8,211 bases of DNA from Planctomycetota bacterium (GTDB lineage: Bacteria > Planctomycetota > Phycisphaerae > FEN-1346 > JAACEH01): NCBI GenBank assembly GCA_016935955.1, contig JAFGPY010000070.1, positions 1 through 8,211 on the forward strand. Reading direction: 5' to 3'. The stretch's first letter is position 1. Each line of letters opens with the position of its first letter. Below the pieces are notes generated by a model. The model had not been told where the DNA came from. It saw only the letters and a program-made list of their open reading frames with translations, and ran no database searches. Below are positions 1 to 6,729 of the stretch, piece by piece. Made by a program: the position numbers and the translations under genes.

Positions 1-70
1 AAAAGGGGTCAAGAACAGTATGGGCGCGAACTTCTTTTGGCGCAAGTAGTTATATTAATGGCGCATAATG
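1..70. other. A+T-richer non-coding edge, possible dispersed-repeat or mobile-element remnant
   Basis: About 57 percent of bases 1-70 are A or T (40 of 70 by hand count), clearly above the flanking genes. The stretch contains no start with a ribosome site and no long open frame. On the minus strand it ends in GTTCTTGACCCCTTTT, which resembles the multi-copy 'GACCCCTTT' ends I associate with REP-like dispersed repeats in environmental bacteria; that resemblance is from memory and unverified. The stretch could equally be ordinary intergenic DNA. Confidence 0.25.
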
Positions 71-73
71 TTG

Positions 74-118
74 GATGCTGGGGGCTTCAACTCCCCCGGC
101 GATGCCCGGGGCTTCAAC
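74..118. repeat. imperfect 18-bp direct repeat with 27-bp period
   Basis: Two copies of an 18-base unit, GATGCTGGGGGCTTCAAC at 74-91 and GATGCCCGGGGCTTCAAC at 101-118, match at 16 of 18 positions and start exactly 27 bases apart. The first copy contains a small hairpin, GGGGG at 80-84 pairing with CCCCC at 93-97 around an 8-base loop. In the + frame the period equals nine codons and the units read D-A-x-G-F-N, inside a 29-codon open frame (68-157) that has no visible ribosome site. This may be a remnant of a repeat element or of a decayed repeat-containing gene; two copies alone cannot decide. Confidence 0.45.
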
Positions 119-206
119 GGCAACGCCGCCAGCCGATTAGGGTACACTCAACCGTGAAATGCTCTAACAGCCTGTTGAAGAATGCAGCCCGTATGCGCCA
201 CCATGC

Positions 207-220
207 GACCGGCGCCGGTC
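207..220. repeat. 14-bp perfect palindrome downstream of the peptidase gene
   Basis: GACCGGCGCCGGTC is perfectly self-complementary and lies about 20 bases past the stop of the peptidase gene. As RNA it could form only a 5-bp stem with a 4-base loop. No T-run follows it on the minus strand, so it is not a typical intrinsic terminator. A shorter palindrome, AACAG-C-CTGTT, lies at 166-176. Either could be a protein-binding site or chance in G+C-rich DNA. Confidence 0.3.
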
Positions 221-239
221 AACGGCTGCCCCGCAAAAA

Positions 240-1223
240 CTACGGCCTGCGGTTGCGGTCGTCCCGCGGGATGTAGCGTTTCAGACAGAATATCTTCCAG
301 CGGCGCTCCAGTTCGGAGTAGGTCATGCCGCGATAGGCCTCGCCCAGAGCCTGCTCGGGCTCCATGCCGGCCTTCAGCAGGACGACGAAGTTCATGACGC
401 CGTCCGGATCGATGTCCAGCAGGCATTGAACGAGGCTGAAGCTGAGCGAGTAGCCTTCCAGGTCGCTGGCCGGAAACTCGCGCGTCCAGAAGTCGCCCAG
501 CGGCACGTACGGATTGGCGCTGGCCCGCTGGTAGGACCGCGACTGCTTGGACTCCTGGAGGTTCGCGTCCATGGCCACGGTCATGTACTCGGCCAGCCCC
601 TCGTTGACCCACAAGGGCAACCGCGTCGACTTGCGGTACAACTGGATGATGGCGTGCGTCGTCTCGTGGACCAGTACTTCGCGCAGGGCCTCGTGGCCGC
701 CCCGCAGCGGCTGGAACGTGGCGATGTGGACCAGTCGCGGCTCGTCGCCGCGGCGGGCCTCCATGACGAAGTAGCCGCGCGACCGCCCCACGGAGTGATC
801 GTCGAACAACTTCGCGTAGGTGACCAGCGAGTCGTGCTCGGCGAAGACCACGACCACGCACTTGCCGTCCCAGAGGCGAGCGCCGGCCGGCAGTCGCAGG
901 TGCGAGATCGTCTTGTCGCGCAGCTCTTCGAGCCAGCGAAGGATGGCCCCGCGGACTCGAACGTCCAGGTCGGCGATGAGCAGGAAGTGGTCGGACTCGG
1001 CCGCATAGGCCTTCACGTTGACCTTTTGGCGGATCGGCTCGAGGCGGGCCCGCTGCTCGGCCAGAATGGCCTCCTGGTCGAAGGCCGGCAGGTCGGGATC
1101 GGGCGACTCCAGGACCGTGCGGTCGATCTGCGACTCGGTCCCCTGCTCCGCCGCACACGGCACGGCGAGCACGGCCAGTGCCGCCAGGCTCCACACGATG
1201 GGCCACGACAAGAGCGATTTCAT
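240..1223 (-). CDS. exported HExxH zinc-metallopeptidase-like protein (peptidase MA / DUF1570-like)
   Basis: A 327-residue protein with an N-terminal signal peptide: a Lys near the start, hydrophobic residues about 8-22, and probable cleavage in the CAAEQG region near 23-26. The Pro just before the Cys argues against a lipobox, so it is likely periplasmic or secreted rather than a lipoprotein. The zinc-site motif HETTH is at 186-190, followed by WVNEGLAEY at 205-213. Glu208, 18 residues after the second His, is the likely third ligand, the gluzincin-type spacing seen in the peptidase MA and DUF1570-like families. About 110 residues follow without a clear known domain. The ATG is preceded by AAGGAG nine bases upstream, and it overlaps the hflX stop as ATGA (1220-1223), so translation is probably coupled to hflX. 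The substrate cannot be inferred. The family assignment rests on motif and spacing only; proteolytic activity is likely but not shown. Confidence 0.82.
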   Translation of the reverse strand: MKSLLSWPIVWSLAALAVLAVPCAAEQGTESQIDRTVLESPDPDLPAFDQEAILAEQRARLEPIRQKVNVKAYAAESDHFLLIADLDVRVRGAILRWLEELRDKTISHLRLPAGARLWDGKCVVVVFAEHDSLVTYAKLFDDHSVGRSRGYFVMEARRGDEPRLVHIATFQPLRGGHEALREVLVHETTHAIIQLYRKSTRLPLWVNEGLAEYMTVAMDANLQESKQSRSYQRASANPYVPLGDFWTREFPASDLEGYSLSFSLVQCLLDIDPDGVMNFVVLLKAGMEPEQALGEAYRGMTYSELERRWKIFCLKRYIPRDDRNRRP

Positions 1224-2572
1224 GACGCCGATCTCCTTGCGCTTCCCGCGCCGCCGCGATCGTCCTCGGCGAGCGGGTGAAGCGTGATTTCCAGTTCCGG
1301 GTACTCCTGAAGCAGATAATCGGCCAGATGCTGGGGCAATCTTGTATGGACGATTGTCGAGCCGTCGCTGAATTCCCGACGCGCCGCCTCGGCGTGGCGG
1401 GCCAGCGTGGACTGCCAGGCGCCGTCGCCGCTCGGGCCGCGGATCGTCAGGTCGCGGACCTGGCCGCCCAGGCGCGCCAACACGGCCCCGTGCAGCGACT
1501 CCAGCCCGTCGCCCGTCAGGGCGCTCACGGGCACGCCGTCGGGGTACTGGTACTCCAGCACATTGATGTCGTCGCGCGACTCCAGGCGGTCGATCTTGTT
1601 CAGCACGATCAGCCGCGGCTGGTCCTTGCAGCCGATTTCGTCGAGCACCTCGTTCACGGCCGCCACCTGCCCGTCGATGTCCGGGGCCGAGGCGTCGACC
1701 ACGTGCAGCAGCAGGTCGGCGTGCAGAGCCTCCTCGAGCGTGGCCTTGAACGAGGTCACCAGGTGGTGCGGCAACTTGCGGACGAAACCGACCGTGTCGC
1801 TCAGCAGCACCTTCATCCGGAACGGCAGCGTCCAGGTCCGCGTCTTCGTGTCGAGCGTCGCGAACAACTGATCCTCAACGTACGCCTCGGCGTCCGTCAG
1901 GGCGTTCAGCAACGACGACTTGCCGGCGTTCGTGTAGCCGACCAGGCAGACCGTGAATTCACCCTTGCGGCTGCAGACCTGGCGCTCGCGGCGGTTCTCG
2001 ATCTGCTCGATGCGCCGCTTCAGGTCGGTGATCCGCTGGCGAGCCAGCCGGCGGTCGGTCTCGAGCTGCGTTTCGCCGGGGCCGCGCGTTCCGATGCCGC
2101 CCTCGATACGCGACAGATGGGTCCACATGCGCCGCAACCGCGGGTACGTGTACTCCAACTGGGCCAATTCGACCTGCAGCCGGGCCTCGGCCGTCCGGGC
2201 GCGGGTGGCGAAGATGTCGAGGATCAGTTCGCTGCGGTCCAGCACCTTCACGTGCACGGCCTGCTCCAGGTTGCGGATCTGGGCCGGCGTGAGGTCGTTG
2301 TCGAAGATAACGACGTGGGCCTTCCGCGCCTGGGCCAGCAGGCGAATTTCCTCGGCCTTGCCGCGACCCACGTAGAGCCCGGCGTCGATCTCGCGCCGGC
2401 GCTGAGTCAGCGTCCCGACGACACTGCCGCCGGCCGCCTCCGTCAATCGCGTCAATTCGTTCAGAGGCTCGAGGTCGGCCGAACCGGCGTCGCCGTCCAG
2501 GAGCACCTCGACCAAGACCGCCCGCTCGCGGGAGACGGAGAGTTTCTTGCGTTTAGGTTCGTGACTGTTCAG
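1220..2572 (-). CDS. hflX: GTPase HflX (ribosome-associated), probable CTG start
   Basis: HflX is a GTPase that binds the 50S subunit and splits stalled or stressed 70S ribosomes in the cytoplasm. Numbering from the first TTG (2515), there is an N-terminal HflX domain (about 1-120, with the conserved GKAEEI, FDNDLTPAQIRNLE and LILDIFATRA segments), then a helical linker with GGIGTRGPGETQLETDRR (139-156), then the G domain. That domain has G1 GYTNAGKS (193-200), switch I DQLFATLD (215-222), G3 DTVG (240-243), G4 NKID (306-309) and G5 SAL (331-333), and a variable C-terminal tail follows. All GTPase motifs look intact. No ATG or GTG lies in frame near the start. The frame continues upstream of the TTG with residues RERAV followed by LVEVLL, matching the family's first strand, back to a CTG at 2572 that has AAAGGA six bases before it. 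That gives about 450 residues. The conservative alternative is TTG at 2515 (431 residues), which lacks a clear ribosome site. The gene has its own promoter and is the first gene of a two-gene operon. Confidence 0.95.
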   Translation of the reverse strand: MNSHEPKRKKLSVSRERAVLVEVLLDGDAGSADLEPLNELTRLTEAAGGSVVGTLTQRRREIDAGLYVGRGKAEEIRLLAQARKAHVVIFDNDLTPAQIRNLEQAVHVKVLDRSELILDIFATRARTAEARLQVELAQLEYTYPRLRRMWTHLSRIEGGIGTRGPGETQLETDRRLARQRITDLKRRIEQIENRRERQVCSRKGEFTVCLVGYTNAGKSSLLNALTDAEAYVEDQLFATLDTKTRTWTLPFRMKVLLSDTVGFVRKLPHHLVTSFKATLEEALHADLLLHVVDASAPDIDGQVAAVNEVLDEIGCKDQPRLIVLNKIDRLESRDDINVLEYQYPDGVPVSALTGDGLESLHGAVLARLGGQVRDLTIRGPSGDGAWQSTLARHAEAARREFSDGSTIVHTRLPQHLADYLLQEYPELEITLHPLAEDDRGGAGSARRSAS

Positions 2573-2578
2573 CGTAAT

Positions 2579-2584
2579 TCCTTT
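2579..2584 (-). promoter_or_regulatory. ribosome binding site supporting a CTG start of hflX
   Basis: The minus strand reads AAAGGAATTACGCTG, so the purine-rich AAAGGA sits six bases before the CTG at 2572-2570. No comparable site precedes the TTG at 2515, where the upstream bases are GAGCGGGCGGTC. The site therefore decides the proposed start. Confidence 0.55.
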
Positions 2585-2638
2585 GCAGTTAATCAGTTAC
2601 AGCCAGGGCCTCACAATTCTTGAAAACCCCCAGTCCAG

Positions 2639-2658
2639 CCCGGCCGCCCTTGGCCGGG
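2639..2658 (-). promoter_or_regulatory. G+C-rich hairpin in the hflX leader
   Basis: CCCGGCC (2639-2645) pairs perfectly with GGCCGGG (2652-2658) around a 6-base loop. On the minus strand it lies downstream of the hflX promoter and is followed, after about 13 bases, by a GGGGGTTTT run near 2625-2633. It could help end readthrough from the membrane-protein gene or act as a weak leader attenuator. The T-run is too far from the stem for a standard terminator, so its role is open. Confidence 0.35.
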
Positions 2659-2679
2659 GACGTCCATCCCGATCAGTAG

Positions 2680-2708
2680 ATTATAGGAGACGCTTCGCCC
2701 CGGGTCAA
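2680..2708 (-). promoter_or_regulatory. sigma70-type promoter of hflX
   Basis: On the minus strand, TTGACC (2708-2703, five of six to TTGACA) is separated by exactly 17 bases from a perfect TATAAT (2685-2680). Transcription would start near 2673, giving a leader of about 100 bases before the CTG start. The -35 box overlaps the TGA stop (2707-2705) of the upstream membrane-protein gene, so hflX can be expressed independently of the glycogen block. Confidence 0.75.
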
Positions 2709-4486
2709 TCGGCCCGCACCTGCGAACGAGGAACCAGCAAGACCAGCAACCGCCCGTGCCATGTCGTCTCGGCGGCTTCGGCCTCCACGGCGGCCGAGGC
2801 GTCGCCCTGCCAACCGAACAGGACGCAACGGTCGGCCCGATAGTGCCGCCGAGCGATCCACCGCATGGCCCGGCGACGAAACAGATCGTCCGGAGCCTCG
2901 TCGCTCATGGCCGCCGCATCGGTCAGCAGCCCGCCGCCCAGGGCCTGGTACGTCCCGTCGCCGCCGATGTCGCCCAGGCGATAGGCGTGCCCGTCGATGT
3001 AAAGCCAAGCGTCGGACAGTGACGGCCCACCCTCTAAACGCACCACGGGACGCCGGAATTGCATGGAAAGCTCCACGCTGTCGGGCGATACGGCCATGTC
3101 GTCCCAGGCCGCGGCGCCGAAGGCCAGAAACGATCCCGCACGCAACGGGATGTCCTCGACCGACCACTGGCCGGCGCTGTGGCGATGCATCGTTGTGCCC
3201 AGGTAAAACGCGCGGCCGCCGTCGTCCACCATCAGCGGCCGCGGCATGCCCGACGCCGTGCCGGGAAAGTGCAGCGACGCGCTGCCGCGCCGATGCGAGT
3301 AGATGGCGGCCAGATGCTCGCTGAGCGTGTGGCCGGTCGGAAGATCGACCTGCACGACCGACACGGCGTCCACGAAATGGGTCGGCGTGGCGCCGAGGAC
3401 GACCAGTAGCCAGGTGGCGGTCGCCGCGACGACAACCAGCAGCGCGACGATCTTGACCGGCCGCTTCAGCCGCCCGCCGAGAAGAGCCAGGACCAGCAGC
3501 GCGACGCCCATGGCGATCACCGGCAGAAGCAGCCGCAACTTCACTCCGCCCGACCACGGCCGATACTGAAACAGGTACGGGGCCACGTAGCCGGCCTGCT
3601 CGCCGACGGCCGCATCGAACAGGTCGGGCCGGATGTGCGTACCGGCGGCCAGTTCCCGCAGCGCCGGCGGCGCGACGACCGGATGCTCGAGCCGCGACGC
3701 GGCGCCGACGGTCCAGAGGTCCAGGCCGCAGGCGCGAGCGAGCGCGGCCAATTCCTGGAGTTGCGGCGACGAGGCGGCCGCCACCAAACCTGCGGCCGGG
3801 CTATCGATCAACAGGTCGGCCTGCAGGGACGCCACGTTGATCGGCTGGGGTCGCAGCAAAGCTCGTGACTGCGGCCCCGCGGCTGCAAGGTAGTAGTCGG
3901 TCCAGGGACCGAGACACTCGTACAGTTTCTCGGTGTCGAGCGACTGGCCGTCGTAGAGCAGCAGCACCGTCTCGGCGGCAAGCGGTCGCGGCTGCAACGA
4001 CACGGCGTCTGCGGCCGGGTCGGAGGATTCCTCGTCGGCCGCACCGCCCAGGAGAAACCGTTGCGAGTCGTCGGCGTTGCGCATGCCGCTGAGTTGCATG
4101 GCGCCGCCAAAATACAGGGGCGCAAAGCTGACGGTTCCGCGACGGCCGGCCGGCACCAGCACGTCGAGACGATAGTTCAGAAACTGGTTGGTCGTCAGGT
4201 AGAGGCTGTTGAGGTCGGAGGCGGACGTATTCAGCAGATCGATCCTCAGCGGCAACGTGCGTCCGCTGAGGGCCGTGTCGGCGGCGGCAAACTGGACGGT
4301 CGCTGAATCGGTCTCCGCGGCTGCGCACGGCAACGTGACTGCGACGGCAAGCACCATGCACCAGAGAACGATCGGTACTCCATGGCCACGCCCCTCGACC
4401 GCGCTCGGGGACTGCGTCAAGCGTGGCCATGCCACCCGGGAAAGTGACCGTACGTTACTGGAGGTGGCTCTAAAGCTCATAGGCAC
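2705..4486 (-). CDS. exported membrane protein of unknown function
   Basis: I do not recognise a family for this 593-residue protein. It has an unusually long N-terminal region (about 37 residues, several Arg), then a hydrophobic segment at 38-56 ending in CAAAE, which looks like a signal peptide or anchor. A large domain follows (about 57-316), with beta-rich stretches and a patch near 173-280 (LLLYDG, LLIDSPAAGLVAA). Two transmembrane helices at about 317-336 and 346-366 flank a short basic loop, RLKRPVK. The positive-inside rule puts that loop in the cytoplasm and both large domains outside. The C-terminal domain (about 367-593) is again beta-like and contains acidic patches. The chosen GTG at 4486 has GAGAG six bases upstream; an ATG two codons later (4480) is an alternative. 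Its start overlaps the end of the debranching gene by 17 bases, suggesting co-transcription and coupling. A role linked to glucan metabolism is only a guess from position. Confidence 0.8.
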   Translation of the reverse strand: MPMSFRATSSNVRSLSRVAWPRLTQSPSAVEGRGHGVPIVLWCMVLAVAVTLPCAAAETDSATVQFAAADTALSGRTLPLRIDLLNTSASDLNSLYLTTNQFLNYRLDVLVPAGRRGTVSFAPLYFGGAMQLSGMRNADDSQRFLLGGAADEESSDPAADAVSLQPRPLAAETVLLLYDGQSLDTEKLYECLGPWTDYYLAAAGPQSRALLRPQPINVASLQADLLIDSPAAGLVAAASSPQLQELAALARACGLDLWTVGAASRLEHPVVAPPALRELAAGTHIRPDLFDAAVGEQAGYVAPYLFQYRPWSGGVKLRLLLPVIAMGVALLVLALLGGRLKRPVKIVALLVVVAATATWLLVVLGATPTHFVDAVSVVQVDLPTGHTLSEHLAAIYSHRRGSASLHFPGTASGMPRPLMVDDGGRAFYLGTTMHRHSAGQWSVEDIPLRAGSFLAFGAAAWDDMAVSPDSVELSMQFRRPVVRLEGGPSLSDAWLYIDGHAYRLGDIGGDGTYQALGGGLLTDAAAMSDEAPDDLFRRRAMRWIARRHYRADRCVLFGWQGDASAAVEAEAAETTWHGRLLVLLVPRSQVRAD

Positions 4487-6509
4487 GTTTGACTCTCAGG
4501 ATTTCGGCAACGCTCCAGGCCTGGGCAATGCAGCCGCGCGGCGTGTGCGGCGGATCGCCGTCGAAAATCTCGTTGATCGATCCCAAGGCTCCGTCGTCGA
4601 GGTTTCCGAGGGCACTGTCGATCAGTTGCTGGGCTTCGTGCCGGGCGACCGACGGCACGTCGGCCGTGGCCATCAGGGCATCGACGTAGGCCCCGAGCAG
4701 CCAGGCCCAGGCGGTGCCCTGATGGTAGGCCCGGTCGCGATCGAACCATCCGCCGGCGTATTGCCCGTGATAGTTGGGGACGTCCGGCGGCAGGCTCCGC
4801 AGGCCGAACGGCGTCAGCAGTTTCTGGCGGACTACGTTGACCACCGCGCGTCCCTGCTTGCCGTCGATCGGCGCGTGCGGCAACGAGACGCCAAACAACT
4901 GGTTGGGCCGGATCGTGGCGTCGGCCCCGCGGTCGTTGACGCAGTCGTAGAGGCAGCCCAGCGACTCGTTCCAGAACGTGCGGCGGAAGGCCTCGGTCGT
5001 CTCCTTGCGGTGCCGCACGGGATCCGGCACCGGCAGCGACAACCAGTGGGCCCACTCGGCGGCAACGTGCAGGGCCGAGACCCACAGGGCGTTGATCTCG
5101 ACGGCCTTGCCGTAACGCGGCGTGAAAACCGTGTCGCCGCACTTGGCGTCCATCCACGTCAGTTGCGTTCCGGCGTCGCCGGCGACGATCAGGCCGTCGG
5201 TATCGGCGTGGATGTTGTACCGCGTGCCGCCCGAGTAGCGTTCGATGATCTCGACGGCCGCAGGCCAGAGCGTGTCGCGAAGGAAGTCGCGGTAGCGCGT
5301 CTCGCGGATCAGGGCCTCGCCGGCCTGGATGAACCACAGGGCCGAATCGACCGAGTTGTAAGACAACTGGTCGCCGGTGTCCTCGAAGCGGTTGGGCAGC
5401 ATGCCTTCGTTGACCAGGCCGGCGAACAGCGCCAGGACTTCGCAGGCCAGGTCGAGCCGACCGGTTTCGATGCACAAACCGGGCAGCGCGATCATGGCGT
5501 CGCGGCCCCAGTCGGCGAACCACGGGTAGCCGGCCAGGATGCTGACCGGGCGGTCGTCGCCCTCGCCGCGCTCGACCAGGAACTGGTCGGCGGCCACGAC
5601 GAGGGCCTGCTCGCGCAGGTCGCGCGGGCCGGCCATGCGGATGAGTTCGCGGCGGCGCTCGAGTTCGCCCTCGCGGGCTTCGATGAACGTCACGGGGTCC
5701 TGCGACGAAGAGACGTTGGCCGTCACGGTCACGGCCGACGTCGCGGCCAGATCGACCGTCAACGTGCCGACCCGCAGCAGGTCCTCGAGGTGGTCCTGTC
5801 CGCGAAGAGCCTCCTGGCGACGGTGCACGCGGTTGTACCAGATGGGGCCGAGTTCGGCCCGGCCGTCGGTCACGTGGACGTAGAGGAAGCGGCCGGAATC
5901 GATCGGCAGGCGGAAGCCGATGGCCGCGCCGCTCAGTTCGGCGTGCAGGTCGCGCTGTTCGTGGCCCAGGTGGTGGAAGTCGCGCATGGCGACAAACGGC
6001 GACAGGACCAGCTTCGCGCCGTCGAGCGGTCCCGTGGCCGCATAGTGGACGAGCACGCAGTTCTGGCCGTGCACCATGACCAGGCGTTTGGTCAGTTCCA
6101 CGTCACCGACGCGCCATCGCCACGTCGGCAGCGGATCGAGGTGGAAGTCCTGCAGGTAGGTGTAGCCGCCCGGGAAGAATCCGTCGGCGTACTCAACGGT
6201 GCTGAGGCAATGCTGCCGGTCGCCGAGGAAAAGAATTTCGTCGAGGTGGCTGAGCAGCAGGCGACGGTCGAGCGGCGGCTTCATGGCCGCCACCAGCAGG
6301 CCGTGGTACCGTCGCGTGTCGCAGCCCAGCAACGTGCTGGACGAGTAGCCGCCCAGACCGTTGGTCAGCAGGTACTCGCGGTCGAGGGCCCAGTTGACGT
6401 TCTGCAGGCTTTCGTGACCGGCGACGTAGGTCCACATCAGGTGGCCGCCTCCAGAGTGACGCGAGCTTGGACGATTCGACGAACCGCTTCGCAGCAAGGA
6501 CTGTTCCAT
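4470..6509 (-). CDS. glycogen debranching enzyme, amylo-alpha-1,6-glucosidase type
   Basis: This enzyme hydrolyses alpha-1,6 branch linkages of glycogen or limit dextrins, probably in the cytoplasm, since no signal peptide is seen. The protein has about 679 residues, typical for prokaryotic amylo-alpha-1,6-glucosidases. The N-terminal beta-sandwich domain (about 25-240) has the family's WALDREYLLTNGLGGYSSST start and TRRYHGLL. The (alpha/alpha)6 catalytic domain (about 300-679) carries GYPWFADWGRDAMIALPG (327-344), YNSVDSALWF (384-393), TWMDAK (451-456), YHQGTAWAW (595-603) and NEIFDG (646-651). These include the acidic residues expected in the active site, though I cannot assign acid and base individually. 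The ATG at 6509 is preceded by AAGGAG with 8 bases between. A GTG 7 codons upstream lies on top of that site, and an ATG at 6437 (MWTY) has GGAGG ten bases upstream and coincides with the start of family similarity, so it is a real alternative. It has its own candidate promoter and overlaps the next gene by 17 bases. Confidence 0.93.
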   Translation of the reverse strand: MEQSLLRSGSSNRPSSRHSGGGHLMWTYVAGHESLQNVNWALDREYLLTNGLGGYSSSTLLGCDTRRYHGLLVAAMKPPLDRRLLLSHLDEILFLGDRQHCLSTVEYADGFFPGGYTYLQDFHLDPLPTWRWRVGDVELTKRLVMVHGQNCVLVHYAATGPLDGAKLVLSPFVAMRDFHHLGHEQRDLHAELSGAAIGFRLPIDSGRFLYVHVTDGRAELGPIWYNRVHRRQEALRGQDHLEDLLRVGTLTVDLAATSAVTVTANVSSSQDPVTFIEAREGELERRRELIRMAGPRDLREQALVVAADQFLVERGEGDDRPVSILAGYPWFADWGRDAMIALPGLCIETGRLDLACEVLALFAGLVNEGMLPNRFEDTGDQLSYNSVDSALWFIQAGEALIRETRYRDFLRDTLWPAAVEIIERYSGGTRYNIHADTDGLIVAGDAGTQLTWMDAKCGDTVFTPRYGKAVEINALWVSALHVAAEWAHWLSLPVPDPVRHRKETTEAFRRTFWNESLGCLYDCVNDRGADATIRPNQLFGVSLPHAPIDGKQGRAVVNVVRQKLLTPFGLRSLPPDVPNYHGQYAGGWFDRDRAYHQGTAWAWLLGAYVDALMATADVPSVARHEAQQLIDSALGNLDDGALGSINEIFDGDPPHTPRGCIAQAWSVAEILRVKRAYEL

Positions 6510-6583
6510 GGCGGTGGCTCCTTGCGGCACAGGGATGCCGGCGAAGTTGCAGCGGTCCGCCGCGACCGTCGCCGGCGCTTTTC

Positions 6584-6613
6584 AGTATACGTTGTCCGCC
6601 CGCCGGACGGCAA
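6584..6613 (-). promoter_or_regulatory. candidate sigma70-type promoter of the debranching gene
   Basis: On the minus strand, TTGCCG (6613-6608, four of six to consensus) lies 18 bases before TATACT (6589-6584, five of six). A transcript would start near 6577, about 68 bases before the ATG at 6509. The -35 box is weak, so the call rests mainly on the -10 box and the position in the only sizeable gap of the block. Confidence 0.5.
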
Positions 6614-6668
6614 GCGATTAGGCGGCGAGATTCGATTGCCGACAGCCGTTGCGGCCAACTCGGAACGA

Positions 6669-6696
6669 CCATGGCGGCACACAACGGCCGCCATGG
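6669..6696 (-). terminator. 10-bp perfect hairpin after the GH57 gene, possible terminator
   Basis: CCATGGCGGC (6669-6678) and GCCGCCATGG (6687-6696) form a perfect 10-bp stem with an 8-base loop, about 34 bases past the GH57 stop on the minus strand. No T-run follows (the next minus-strand bases are TCGTTCCG), so it is not a classical intrinsic terminator. It could still shield the 3' end or pause polymerase. Both arms contain the NcoI-type core CCATGG. Confidence 0.4.
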
Positions 6697-6729
6697 CACC
6701 CCTGATTTGAAGCAACCGAACGCCGCGAC

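Noticed and set aside
68..157. 29-codon + strand open frame MLDAGGFNSPGDARGFNGNA
   Set aside because: No ribosome site and very short; treated as repeat debris, not a gene.
207..220. Intrinsic terminator for the peptidase gene
   Set aside because: The palindrome has no T-run after it on the minus strand and its stem is only 5 bp once a loop is allowed.
262..276. Lipoprotein signal on the exported peptidase or membrane protein
   Set aside because: The Cys residues near the cleavage sites (AVPC and LPC) follow Pro, which does not fit a lipobox.
148..1206. 352-residue minus-strand frame overlapping the peptidase gene
   Set aside because: Arg/Gly/Pro-rich out-of-frame shadow; the other frame has a signal peptide, HETTH motif and ribosome site.
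1277..2623. 448-residue open frame on the + strand opposite hflX
   Set aside because: It is the antisense shadow of an intact HflX with all GTPase motifs, and no recognisable protein pattern is seen.
4209..6710. 833-residue open frame on the + strand opposite the debranching gene and membrane protein
   Set aside because: It is antisense to two convincing genes, has biased Val/Asp/Arg/Gln composition and no family motifs, and is expected from high G+C at third codon positions.
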